In this document: piece after piece, positions 24,553 through 32,702 of the stretch | Numbering within the stretch: the stretch's first letter is position 1 | Layout: each line of letters starts with the position of its first letter | Source of the DNA: SAR202 cluster bacterium Io17-Chloro-G4 | GTDB lineage: Bacteria; Chloroflexota; Dehalococcoidia; Lucifugimonadales; UBA3495 | Direction of reading: 5' to 3' | DNA length: 53,665 bases | Assembly: GCA_002816455.1 (NCBI GenBank) | Contig: MUCR01000043.1 | Location: 1 to 53,665 of the forward strand | Notes under the pieces: model-generated | The model's database searches: none | Told to the model about the DNA's origin: nothing | What the model saw: only the letters and a program-made list of their open reading frames with translations | Position numbers and translations under genes: made by a program

Positions 24553-25857
24553 TTAATCGTCACCTGCCGGCTGTTCACCCAGCGCTTTACTGTCCTGCTC
24601 TTCCGTTTCGGAACCCGCGCCGTCTTTCACCTTTAAGATGTAGCCCAAGCCGAAGGCCAATACCGCAACGCTGGCGCTGAGGACGGCGCCCATCTTTGCC
24701 GGGTCTTGGAATGGCGGACCAGTGTAGGCTTTTCCGGCTACAAACAGAGCCACAGTTAAGCCCAATCCAGCTATTGCGGCTGCCACAACCAGATGCTTCA
24801 TTTTCATACCCGTGGGCAGTGGGAAGCCGAACAGCGAGGCCACCCACGAGAAGGCGGTTACACCGATAAGCTTGCCCGCAATCAGCGATATCAAGACGAT
24901 GGCGGTCACGGCGTTGATGCTGCCAAAGGCCACCCCAGCGTTGGCGAAGGCAAAGAAGAACAACCCCACGTCCACGAACAGCTTGAGTTGATGTTCGAAA
25001 TTGTCCAAGGGGCTGTGGTGGTGGTGCCATGGACTTGGGGGCATGGTATCGCGGTGCTGGGTAGGTTCGTGGTGCGCTTCTTCCTCAAAGAGGCCGTGAC
25101 CGGATTGGGGGCCTGGCAAGAAAGGAACGATCACCACTAATGCCAAGGCGGGTTCGATGGACGATTTAAATAGGCCCATCCAACTCATGCCCCCTGCGAT
25201 GAGGATGTAGGCTGGCCAGAACCTGAGGTTAGCCCGACGCATTCCGTAAGCCGCCACCATCCCACCAAATGTGAGCAGCAACCAGGCAGGCTGCACCGGA
25301 TGTTCCGGGTCTGGATAAAATACTGCGATAATTCCCAAGCCGATGGCATCGTCGGCCACTGCCAGCAGCAGCAGGAAGTTGACCGCCGGATGACCGTTGC
25401 CGAACACCATACGAGCTACCAACCAGGCTAGAGCAATGTCAGTGGCGGTGGGGATGCCCCAACCGTTGGCCACCTCGGAAAAATTATCTCCCCCTCCATA
25501 AAAAATATAGGTGAGAAGGAAAAACAAGCCAGCGGGCCCGAACACGCCGCCCAATGTGCCCATTAGTGGGTTGATCGCCTTGGGAATGGGATTGAGCGCC
25601 CCACCAGGCAGCACCGATTCCGTAATTTCTTTGGCGGCCACACCGAAGAAGAACACCATAAAAATTTCGTTTATTAAGAAGTGGGCAGTGACCGAACGGC
25701 CAAATATTTCCACGTCGTCGCCAAAAACGTGGGCGTCAACCAACTTTTCGTAAAAATGGTGGTCGATGTTGGCCACGGCCAAGCCAGCGACAACCCCTAC
25801 GATTAAGGGGATGGAGAACTCCTGAAGTATGTTGGTTAGACGTGTTGCGTGGTGCAA
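24553..25857 (-). CDS. nhaA: Na+/H+ antiporter NhaA
   Basis: 434 residues, longer than the 388 of E. coli NhaA, with about 12 membrane helices. IPTATDIALA gives Asp140 (E. coli Asp133) and LAVADDAIG gives Asp169-Asp170 (Asp163/164), the ion-binding pair; FANAGV is the conserved helix after the loop. The extra length is largely a hydrophilic loop at about 251-290 that is very His-rich (AHHEPTQH, WHHHHS) plus an acidic C-tail. It exchanges internal Na+ for protons, fitting a saline habitat. The start is TTG with GGAG 5 bases ahead. Confidence 0.92.
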   Translation of the reverse strand: MHHATRLTNILQEFSIPLIVGVVAGLAVANIDHHFYEKLVDAHVFGDDVEIFGRSVTAHFLINEIFMVFFFGVAAKEITESVLPGGALNPIPKAINPLMGTLGGVFGPAGLFFLLTYIFYGGGDNFSEVANGWGIPTATDIALAWLVARMVFGNGHPAVNFLLLLAVADDAIGLGIIAVFYPDPEHPVQPAWLLLTFGGMVAAYGMRRANLRFWPAYILIAGGMSWMGLFKSSIEPALALVVIVPFLPGPQSGHGLFEEEAHHEPTQHRDTMPPSPWHHHHSPLDNFEHQLKLFVDVGLFFFAFANAGVAFGSINAVTAIVLISLIAGKLIGVTAFSWVASLFGFPLPTGMKMKHLVVAAAIAGLGLTVALFVAGKAYTGPPFQDPAKMGAVLSASVAVLAFGLGYILKVKDGAGSETEEQDSKALGEQPAGDD

Positions 25858-25967
25858 TCTAACTCCGTGTAGTTCATTAGCGCTGAGACTAGTGTAACGA
25901 AGGAACTTTGCTCAGGCCGAATGCTAGCGCGAGGTTTAGCCTGCCTAGCCCGTGACGAATTCGTGGC

Positions 25968-25976
25968 ATTATACCA
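25968..25976 (-). promoter_or_regulatory. Extended -10 promoter for nhaA
   Basis: The minus strand has TGGTATAAT, a TGn-extended perfect -10, 111 bases before the nhaA start. The rest of the 25858-26228 gap holds only this and the thrC promoter. Confidence 0.45.
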
Positions 25977-26125
25977 CCCCCGAACAGGGTGGCCCAGATA
26001 GCTGAGGGAGCGAACAATACGCAGTCTTACAGAGCTCACTAAAACCTGGTATCGTTAAAGAACCAGCCTCAAGGTCGAGGTCCGAATTTCGAGACTGGCG
26101 GGGCTTCTCCCAGCTACGAATTAAT

Positions 26126-26154
26126 TTGACAAGGTATAGGCCCTTTGATACCAT
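26126..26154 (+). promoter_or_regulatory. Promoter for thrC
   Basis: A perfect TTGACA (26126-26131) and TACCAT (26149-26154, four of six matches) are exactly 17 bases apart, about 75 bases before the thrC start. Confidence 0.6.
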
Positions 26155-26228
26155 CACAGACGCTCGGACAGGCGTCTGGGCATTATGTTTTTTGAGCCCT
26201 CTTTGAACCAGTGGAGGCAACCGAACCA

Positions 26229-27509
26229 GTGGCTTTCGTCAACGGATTAAAGTGCCGTGAATGCGACCGAGAGTACTCTTCCGAAGCGCTAAACGTTTGT
26301 GACTTTTGCTTCGGCCCTTTGGAAGTGGTCTACGACTATGCGACCATATCCGAAGTGATCAGCCGGGATAGCATCGCCAGCGGCCCCCTGAGTATCTGGC
26401 GTTACCGGGACCTCCTTCCCGCCGACAGCGAGCATCCGGTCGACATAATGGCCGGATACACACCACTTTTGAAAGCCCATAACCTGGGCAAGAAGCTGGG
26501 ATTGAAGAACCTCTACATCAAGAACGACAGTGTTAATCCGTCGTTCTCTTTCAAAGACAGAGTGGTGTCGGTGGCCGCGACCAAAGCCGTGGAGTTCGGC
26601 TTCGACACTTTGGCTTGCGCTTCTACCGGCAATCTGGCCTGCAGCGTTGCTGCTCATGCCGCCCGCGCCGGAATTAAGGCCGTCGTGTTTATCCCTTCGG
26701 ACTTGGAGCGGGGCAAAATCATCGGCGCAGCGGTGTACGGCCCAACGATGATTTCAGTGGAAGGCAACTACGATGAGGTGAACCGCCTTTGTAGTGAGGT
26801 GGCCGACAACTATCCCTGGGCTTTCGTGAACATCAACATGAGGCCCTATTATGCCGAGGGTAGCAAGACCCTTGGCTACGAAGTTGCCGAGCAATTAGGC
26901 TGGCGCCTACCGGACCATGTCGTTGTTCCTACGGCGTCCGGGGCCATGTTCACCAAGATTTGGAAGGGCTTCAACGAGATGGCTTGCCTGGGCATGTTGG
27001 AAGGAGTGGATTCCTATTCATTCGGGCCGGACCAAAATACGGTGCACCATCCGGCGGTGACCACGAAAATGCACATGACCCAGGCGGCGGGTTGTTCACC
27101 GATAGTCACCGCCTGGGAAAACGGGAGCCCCCATGTGATGCCGGTAAGGCCCAACAGCATTGCCAAGTCCTTGGCCATCGGGAACCCGGCAGACGGGATC
27201 TACTCAATGAGGGTAATTAACAACTCGGCCGGCACCGCTTACGCTGTACCCGAAGACCAGGTTGTCCCCGGTATCAAGCTCTTGGCCGAAACCGAGGGCA
27301 TATTTACTGAGACGGCAGGTGGGGTGGCGATTTCCGGTCTGAAGCACGCAGTAGAAAGCGGGGCGATAAAGCCCGACGAGCTTACTGTGGTGTACATTAC
27401 GGGCAACGGCCTTAAAACCCAAGAGGCGGTGGAGTCGGTGGTCAACCCCTTAACTGTAAAGCCGTTCATGAGCTCTTTTGAGGAAGCGTTTAACCATAGG
27501 CCTGAGTAG
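26229..27509 (+). CDS. thrC: Threonine synthase with N-terminal zinc ribbon
   Basis: 426 residues, fold-type II PLP enzyme. Cys9-x2-Cys12 and Cys24-x2-Cys27 form a rubredoxin-like knuckle typical of the ThrC2/archaeal-type subgroup. Lys109 in NPSFSFKDR is the PLP lysine, STGNLA binds the phosphate of the substrate/cofactor, and ETAGGVAISG lies near the C-terminus. It turns O-phosphohomoserine into threonine. GTG at 26229 is preferred since GGAGG is 11 bases before it and relatives begin just ahead of the GLxCREC segment; GTG at 26211 has no ribosome site. The two genes after it belong to sulfur chemistry, so a beta/gamma-replacement side role with a protein thiocarboxylate is possible. Confidence 0.92.
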   Translation: MAFVNGLKCRECDREYSSEALNVCDFCFGPLEVVYDYATISEVISRDSIASGPLSIWRYRDLLPADSEHPVDIMAGYTPLLKAHNLGKKLGLKNLYIKNDSVNPSFSFKDRVVSVAATKAVEFGFDTLACASTGNLACSVAAHAARAGIKAVVFIPSDLERGKIIGAAVYGPTMISVEGNYDEVNRLCSEVADNYPWAFVNINMRPYYAEGSKTLGYEVAEQLGWRLPDHVVVPTASGAMFTKIWKGFNEMACLGMLEGVDSYSFGPDQNTVHHPAVTTKMHMTQAAGCSPIVTAWENGSPHVMPVRPNSIAKSLAIGNPADGIYSMRVINNSAGTAYAVPEDQVVPGIKLLAETEGIFTETAGGVAISGLKHAVESGAIKPDELTVVYITGNGLKTQEAVESVVNPLTVKPFMSSFEEAFNHRPE

Positions 27510-27617
27510 CGAAAGGTCACCAGCCAATAATTCTATCGGTAATATGGCTGGCTGACGAAGGGCAAATAGTTAAAGATCATTCATACAAGATCAATCAACG
27601 GAAAAGGGGGGCGGGCG

Positions 27618-27857
27618 ATGGGTAAGCGGGTTAAGTTTTCCTTCCCACCAGAGATGGTCAAAGAGCCAGTGATATATAAGCTGGGCCGTGACTTTGAAAT
27701 AGTCACCAACATCCGCCGGGCGGAGGTGCGGGAAGATGTAGGTTGGGTGGTCTTGGAACTGGATGGTGAGGACGCCGAAATTGAGCGAGGCTTGGCCTGG
27801 GTCGGCACAACCGGCGTGCGGGTAGACCCGGTGAGCGGAGACGTGATCGACGGTTAA
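27618..27857 (+). CDS. Stand-alone NIL-domain protein
   Basis: 79 residues: KFSFPPEMVKEPVIYKLGRD and FEIVTNIRRAEVREDVGWVV match the NIL domain, a ferredoxin-like fold found at the C-terminus of the MetN methionine importer and beside homocysteine-forming proteins in archaea. It probably binds a sulfur amino acid or a protein partner. The ATG follows GGGGGGCGGGC-type purine-rich sequence. It lies 108 bases after thrC and 91 before the carrier gene, on the same strand. Confidence 0.82.
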   Translation: MGKRVKFSFPPEMVKEPVIYKLGRDFEIVTNIRRAEVREDVGWVVLELDGEDAEIERGLAWVGTTGVRVDPVSGDVIDG

Positions 27858-27948
27858 GCCGGGTGGCCGAAAAATTGACCCAGCTTGACTAAAAGGAACC
27901 AATTATATCGGGTAGGCGGGTGCATTAAGTACTAGTAGGAGTCCCTTG

Positions 27949-28233
27949 ATGAGCGTAATGATTCGAATCCCCACGCCGCTGAGGCGCATGACCAACGGAG
28001 AGTCCAAGGTCGAAATCGATACCCAAAACGTGGGCGATATGGTGGAAAAGTTAGACTCGTCCTTTCCCGGTTTCAAAGCGAGGCTGGTTGATGAGAACGG
28101 GGATTTGCGTTATTTCGTCAACATCTACCTGAACGGCGAAGACGTCCGGTTCCTACAAGGACTTGATACAACCACCAAGTCCGGCGACGAAGTCAGCATA
28201 GTTCCGGCCGTGGCTGGCGGCGCGTGGATCTAG
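27949..28233 (+). CDS. CysO/MoaD/ThiS-like sulfur-carrier protein with a GG-AWI tail
   Basis: 94 residues of the beta-grasp fold. RIPTPLRRMT, RYFVNIYLNGEDVRF and GDEVSIVPAVAGG match the mycobacterial sulfur carrier CysO almost strand for strand. Carriers of this type are adenylated and thiocarboxylated on a terminal Gly-Gly. Here the Gly90-Gly91 pair is followed by Ala-Trp-Ile, so the carrier must be trimmed first, as known for QbsE (by QbsD) and HcyS (by HcyD), or cannot work. ATG at 27949 has AGGAG 7 bases ahead. With thrC and the NIL gene it suggests carrier-based cysteine or homocysteine synthesis. No JAMM protease or E1-like enzyme is in the window. Confidence 0.87.
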   Translation: MSVMIRIPTPLRRMTNGESKVEIDTQNVGDMVEKLDSSFPGFKARLVDENGDLRYFVNIYLNGEDVRFLQGLDTTTKSGDEVSIVPAVAGGAWI

Positions 28234-28296
28234 TTCCGACTGTCGGACTGCCGGCTTACCCTGGTAACCTTGCGCTGAGCCGTTTACCAACAATTC

Positions 28297-28323
28297 CGTT
28301 CGTCCTGAGCCAGTCGAAGGACC
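28297..28323. repeat. Dispersed repeat, copy 5 (inverted form)
   Basis: CGTTCGTCCTGAGCCAGTCG followed by AAGGACC, the inverted form of the TTCGACAAGCTCA family. With copy 6 it flanks the centre of the 28234-28537 gap, which has no gene. Confidence 0.65.
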
Positions 28324-28430
28324 TCCAACACGAAGGTCCCTTAGGCTGGGTAAGCCACTACCGTTCCCACGCCCCGACACGCCTTTCATCTGGACGTACG
28401 GGCCCAACCTAACTAGTGGCCAATTAGGAG

Positions 28431-28464
28431 ATGGTTCGACAAGCTCACCACGAACGTACTGAGG
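28431..28464. repeat. Dispersed repeat, copy 6
   Basis: ATGGTTCGACAAGCTCACCA followed by CGAACGTACTGAGG. Convergent end region between the carrier gene and tgt. Confidence 0.75.
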
Positions 28465-28537
28465 ATTAATACAAGCTCTGCTTTTCCTTGCCTGTTGAAG
28501 ACCCGCAATAACCACGCCTCGTATGACCGAAGGTCAC

Positions 28538-29725
28538 CTACCCACCTCTAGCCTTTAGCCACTTTTCTTTTTGTTCCTGCCTGGCCGCTTCGCTGGTGGG
28601 AACGTACTTATCGTGGAACTCCCGCCGGAATTCTCCAAACGTGCCTTCCAAGATGGCTTTCCGCATGCTCGCCGTCAATCGTAAAAGAAACCGCAAGTTA
28701 TGGATGCTGGCCAGCCTAGCCCCGAGGAGCTCCTTGGCCCGGAAAAGATGGCACACGTAGGCAGCGGAGTAATTCCGGCAGGTGTAGCAATCGCAGTCTT
28801 CTTCCACCGGCTCCCGCTGCTCCAAGTAACCGGCTTTAGTTATGTCCACCCTGCCTAATTTCGTGAACAGCGCCCCGTTGCGGCCAACCCGGGTAGGCAG
28901 CACGCAATCAAACATGTCCACGCCCCTGGCCGCGCATTCAACCAAGTCCTCAGGAGAACCGACGCCCATCAAGTAACGTGGCTTGTCCGTAGGCAATTGT
29001 GCGGCCACCTGGCCGGTTGTCTGGTACATCTGTTCCTTGGATTCTCCCACCGCCAAGCCGCCGATGGCGTAGCCCTGGAAGGGAATGTCAGAAATATATC
29101 GTGTGGAGGCGTCCCGCAGGTCGTCAAATGTGCCGCCCTGGATTATTCCAAACAGGGCTTGTCGCTTCTCCAACCCCGAACCGGCGTGGAATTGATGGCA
29201 CATCTCGGCCCAACGATGGGTGCGCTCCATGGCCACAACGACTTCATTACGATTCGCTCCAAAAGAAATGCACTGGTCCAAGCACATGATGATGTCCGCG
29301 CCTAACTCCAGTTGGTTCCTGGTGGCTAATTCGGGACTGAGAAAATGGGCGCTGCCGTCAAAGTGGGACCGAAAATTAATACCAGCGTCGTCTATTTTCC
29401 GCAATGCGCCCATGCTAAAGGCCTGAAATCCCCCGCTGTCGGTCAACACGGGTCCGTTCCAGGCCATAAACTCCTGGACGCCTCCCATTTTTTGCACCGT
29501 CTCCACGCCGGGACGCAAGAATAGGTGATAAGCGTTGTTCAGGACTATCTGGGCTCCAACCTCGCGGACTTCTTCGGGTGAGAGTCCCTTGACAGTGGCC
29601 TGGGTAGCCACCGGCATGAAGGCGGGAGTGAGCACCGAGCCGTGGGGTGTGTGAAACTGGCCAGCCCGAGGGCCGGCGGATTCGCCCTGGCGTAGTTGAA
29701 ATGAGAAATTTGATTCTGCCATCAT
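28538..29725 (-). CDS. tgt: tRNA-guanine transglycosylase
   Basis: 395 residues. Asp96 (LTDSGGFQ) and Asp273 (MFDCVLPTR) are the base and nucleophile. Cys311, Cys313, Cys316 and His342 form the zinc site with the same spacing as in E. coli Tgt. It swaps the wobble guanine of tRNA-Asp, -Asn, -His and -Tyr for preQ1 or queuine. The plain CVLPTRVGRNG segment fits the bacterial preQ1 enzyme. The start is one of two adjacent ATGs (29725 or 29722). queA is not adjacent. Confidence 0.95.
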   Translation of the reverse strand: MMAESNFSFQLRQGESAGPRAGQFHTPHGSVLTPAFMPVATQATVKGLSPEEVREVGAQIVLNNAYHLFLRPGVETVQKMGGVQEFMAWNGPVLTDSGGFQAFSMGALRKIDDAGINFRSHFDGSAHFLSPELATRNQLELGADIIMCLDQCISFGANRNEVVVAMERTHRWAEMCHQFHAGSGLEKRQALFGIIQGGTFDDLRDASTRYISDIPFQGYAIGGLAVGESKEQMYQTTGQVAAQLPTDKPRYLMGVGSPEDLVECAARGVDMFDCVLPTRVGRNGALFTKLGRVDITKAGYLEQREPVEEDCDCYTCRNYSAAYVCHLFRAKELLGARLASIHNLRFLLRLTASMRKAILEGTFGEFRREFHDKYVPTSEAARQEQKEKWLKARGG

Positions 29726-29963
29726 CTCTGCGCTGTCGATTATGTGTCCCGGTTTAGCCGTCCCGCTGAGGTTTATCCACGGAGGTCAAGCGGGCGTCGG
29801 GCGAGCGGTTGCATGTTATGATGATTTCCCTGCGACGTATATGGTACCATTCGCCGCCGAAACGCATGGCCAATGCAACCGTCGCTTCTCACTCTTCGGC
29901 AACGGCCAGACGGGGGAATGAGGTCATTCGGGTTCCCTTCAACGCCGCAAATGTGACCACCGT

Positions 29964-30149
29964 ATGTACGATTCATTGACTGAATTCATGAAGAGCCTCA
30001 GCGCCGATAACTCCGTATTGTGGGCATTGCTGGTTTTGGCCGTGGTTGCGCTCGTTGGATTGTTTCTATTCGCATTTTGGGAATTGGTTCTTCGTTGCCT
30101 TTTACGCAGCAAAATTCTCAGGAAGTTTAGCAGGCGGTCTACAGAATAA
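29964..30149 (+). CDS. Small single-span membrane protein upstream of the TauE-type permease
   Basis: 61 residues. Residues 18-45 (VLWALLVLAVVALVGLFLFA and onward) make one strong membrane helix, followed by a basic tail LLRSKILRKFSRRS, so the C-terminus should be cytoplasmic. The stop is two bases before the permease start, whose ribosome site lies within this gene's end, so the two are translationally coupled. It may be a small helper subunit. No family recognised and no good ribosome site of its own. Confidence 0.6.
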   Translation: MYDSLTEFMKSLSADNSVLWALLVLAVVALVGLFLFAFWELVLRCLLRSKILRKFSRRSTE

Positions 30150-30151
30150 GG

Positions 30152-31297
30152 ATGCTGTTCCCAATCGCCGACGTGGTCGTTAACCCGTTCCTGCTTCTGT
30201 TGCTGGGCTTGCTGGTAGGCACACTAGGCGGGTTTTTCGGAGTCGGCGGCGGATTCTTGGTGACCGGCGGTCTATTGGTCTTCGGTGTGCCAGCAACCTT
30301 CGCCGTCGGCACCGGCCTCACTTTGATTATGGGCTCATCCATAATCAACACGCTAAAACACCGGCGGCTGGGGAACGTGGATTTCAAGCTGGGTTTCCTG
30401 ATGGTGGTTGGGACGGTGCCGGCGGTTTTTGGGGCCGAGGAAGTTATCAAGCTAATGGAGTCCGCCGATATAACCGGCCCGGCTATCCGGTATATATACG
30501 TAGCCTTCCTAGCCGTATTAGGGTCGTTCCTAATCTATGACTACCGCCGATCCCATAGCCGGGAACAGTCTGCCTCTGGAGACGTATCAACCGTCAAGTT
30601 GGCCCACCGTGTACAGGCGATAAACATTGGACCCAGCCGGTTGTGGTTTCCGGGTTTAGGGTGGACGCCCACATACATTTCCTTGCCGGTATCTGGAATC
30701 GAGAGAATCTCGGTGTTCATTCCTATCTTCATTGGAGCAATCATCGGTTTCTTTGCTGGATTGCTGGGCGCTGGCGGTGGGTTCATCCTCATGCCGACCC
30801 TTGTATTCATTCTTGGCGTACCTACAATGGTGGCCATAGGCACAGATCTTTTCCAGATAATCATCACCGGTTCCGTGGGAACGTTCGTCAAGTCACTTTC
30901 CAATAGCGTCGACCCGGTTATGGTGGTGATAATGCTGGCATCGGCGTCGTTTGGCTCCCAAATCGGTGCTGCGGCTACAAAGGTGGTTGATCCCACCCGC
31001 ATCAGGGTTCTGTTTGGGGTCACAATCCTAAGTGGCAGCCTGGCAGTGGCGTTGAAGCAGGTATCGGAAAGCGTTTCGGGAACCGATTTTCTTTCCACGG
31101 TGGCCTCCGGAGTCCTGCTGGGAGTGGCCGGCGCGATTTGCTTATTAATAGCCGGTCTCCTTGTAAAGGCCACCTTACACCAGACGGATGCGGACTCCCC
31201 CGACGGACAGCAGAAAGACCACCAGTACGAAGAGGGCGCAGGGGCCAAGCGGGATGCCGCCGGTGGAGACATCGAAACTAGACGAGGAGACCTATAA
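30152..31297 (+). CDS. TauE/SafE (TSUP) family permease
   Basis: 381 residues with about 8-9 membrane helices in two halves. Each half begins with the TSUP signature: GGFFGVGGGFLVTGGLL near residue 25 and AGLLGAGGGFILMPTLVFIL near 205. These permeases export sulfite, sulfoacetate or other organosulfur anions by the proton gradient. About 35 hydrophilic residues end the protein. With the flavin monooxygenase at 902 it could belong to organosulfur use, but they are 28 kb apart. Confidence 0.88.
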   Translation: MLFPIADVVVNPFLLLLLGLLVGTLGGFFGVGGGFLVTGGLLVFGVPATFAVGTGLTLIMGSSIINTLKHRRLGNVDFKLGFLMVVGTVPAVFGAEEVIKLMESADITGPAIRYIYVAFLAVLGSFLIYDYRRSHSREQSASGDVSTVKLAHRVQAINIGPSRLWFPGLGWTPTYISLPVSGIERISVFIPIFIGAIIGFFAGLLGAGGGFILMPTLVFILGVPTMVAIGTDLFQIIITGSVGTFVKSLSNSVDPVMVVIMLASASFGSQIGAAATKVVDPTRIRVLFGVTILSGSLAVALKQVSESVSGTDFLSTVASGVLLGVAGAICLLIAGLLVKATLHQTDADSPDGQQKDHQYEEGAGAKRDAAGGDIETRRGDL

Positions 31298-31314
31298 ACC
31301 GTAGGACTGGGGCA

Positions 31315-31473
31315 TTAATCTTCCAGCCAGGCGAAAAACCCCAGGAATTCCTCGCTGCCGGTGACCTCGGTCAGGTGCCCCTTACTTGCTGTGCCCTCGA
31401 CCAAGATTGCGTCGCCGGGACCGAACTGGCGGGTTTCGCCTTGAGCGTCGGCGTAGATACGAAGGTAGTTCAC
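31315..31473 (-). pseudogene. Mini-cupin, apparently internally deleted
   Basis: About 52 residues from a GTG with GGAG ahead. NYLRIYADAQGE resembles the N-terminal strand of small cupins, and TRQFGPGDAILVEGTASKGH the second cupin motif (FGPGDxxLxEDTTGKGH). The middle strands with the first motif (two His and Glu) are missing, as if about 60 codons were deleted in frame. A longer reading from GTG at 31500 would start inside a repeat. It could still make a small protein but not a complete cupin barrel. Confidence 0.5.
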
Positions 31474-31494
31474 CCATGGACTCCGGCACGTAAT

Positions 31495-31570
31495 TTTCAC
31501 CGCAGAGAACGCAGAGACCGCAGAGTTTCAAATAATCTCGCACTAAAATTCTCTGCGGTGAGTTTCAAAT
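31495..31570. repeat. CGCAGAG-type inverted repeat element, copy A
   Basis: CACCGCAGAGAACGCAGAGA with CCGCAGAG on the left and TTCTCTGCGGTGAG on the right, able to fold into a stem with a ~25-base loop. It lies in the gap downstream of aroB. Confidence 0.8.
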
Positions 31571-31571
31571 C

Positions 31572-32672
31572 TCACTTAGTCAGGTCCCGGACGGTGGCCT
31601 CCACCAGGTCCCGGGGCACGTCGCTGCGCACCACCGCCTTCCCGGCCTCTTCCAGCAAGACGAATCGGTTGGTCCCGCCCACCGTTTTCTTATCCATGGC
31701 CATGGCATCTAGCACTCCTTCGGGCGAGACGCCGGTGGCGTGGATTGGCAGGTTAAACCGCTCTAGCAGGCTCCGCTGGCGGTCCACCAGGTCATCGGAG
31801 ATCATCCCCATCTCCCGGGCGATGTAGGCTGCGCCCATCATGCCCACGGAGACTCCCTCACCGTGGAGAAAGCGACCGTAGTCCGTAGAAGATTCCAACC
31901 CATGTCCAATAGTATGGCCGTAATTCAGGAGTATACGGATGCCCAATGTCTCTCGTTCGTCCTGGCTGACGACGTCGGCTTTTATGGCCATGCTGCGCCT
32001 AATCACTTCCGTAGAGATGTCCGGTTGCACTTCCATCAGAGCTTCGGCGTGCTCCTCAAAAACGTCCACCAAGTTGGCGTCCAGGATGAAGCCGTGCTTG
32101 ATGGCCTCGGCCCAGCCTTCGGCCAACTCCCGTTTGCGCAGGGTAGCCAGACTCTGCACATCGGCGAACACACCCAATGGTTGATAGAACGCCCCAACCA
32201 TGTTTTTAGCTTCGGGCAGGTTGACCGCCACCTTGCCGCCGATGGATGCGTCCACCATGGCGGCCATACTGGTGGGGACTTGGATAAAAGGCACTCCTCG
32301 CAGGAAGGTTGCGGCTACGAAGCCGGCAAGGTCGCCCACAACCCCACCGCCCACGGCGATAATCGCTTGGCTTCGTTCGGCCCGCCGCTCCACCAGCCAG
32401 TGGAATATGGCTTGCGCCAGCTCAAAACTCTTGCTGAACTCGCCGCTGGGAATTACGAAGCAGTGGGCGGCGATACCTTCTTTTTGCATGGCCCGTTGGA
32501 CGTTACGCCCGTAGGGGTTCATCACGTTTTCGTCGGTGATGATGTAGGCGGGGCCCTTGACGCCCAAGTCTGCCAGGCGTTGGCCTAGGCCATCGATGAT
32601 TCCCCAGCCAGCCACGACAGGGTAGCTGCCGCCCGAGTGGTGGACCTCCGCCGCCAGGTCTGGGTCGGCCAT
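31572..32672 (-). CDS. aroB: 3-dehydroquinate synthase
   Basis: 366 residues. GGGVVGDLAGFVAATFLRG binds NAD, VPTSMAAMVDASIGGKVAVN and EAIKHG hold the active-site Lys and the first zinc Glu, and NYGHTIGHGLE the zinc His. It closes DAHP to 3-dehydroquinate, the second shikimate step. It follows aroK by 30 bases on the same strand, so the pair is an operon with aroK first. Confidence 0.96.
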   Translation of the reverse strand: MADPDLAAEVHHSGGSYPVVAGWGIIDGLGQRLADLGVKGPAYIITDENVMNPYGRNVQRAMQKEGIAAHCFVIPSGEFSKSFELAQAIFHWLVERRAERSQAIIAVGGGVVGDLAGFVAATFLRGVPFIQVPTSMAAMVDASIGGKVAVNLPEAKNMVGAFYQPLGVFADVQSLATLRKRELAEGWAEAIKHGFILDANLVDVFEEHAEALMEVQPDISTEVIRRSMAIKADVVSQDERETLGIRILLNYGHTIGHGLESSTDYGRFLHGEGVSVGMMGAAYIAREMGMISDDLVDRQRSLLERFNLPIHATGVSPEGVLDAMAMDKKTVGGTNRFVLLEEAGKAVVRSDVPRDLVEATVRDLTK

Positions 32673-32702
32673 TAAGTCTTCTCCTTGGCTAATTCTCAGG
32701 GA

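Noticed and set aside
30541-31272. 243-codon minus-strand frame opposite the TauE-type permease.
   Set aside because: No start signal or family; sense strand encodes a clear membrane protein.
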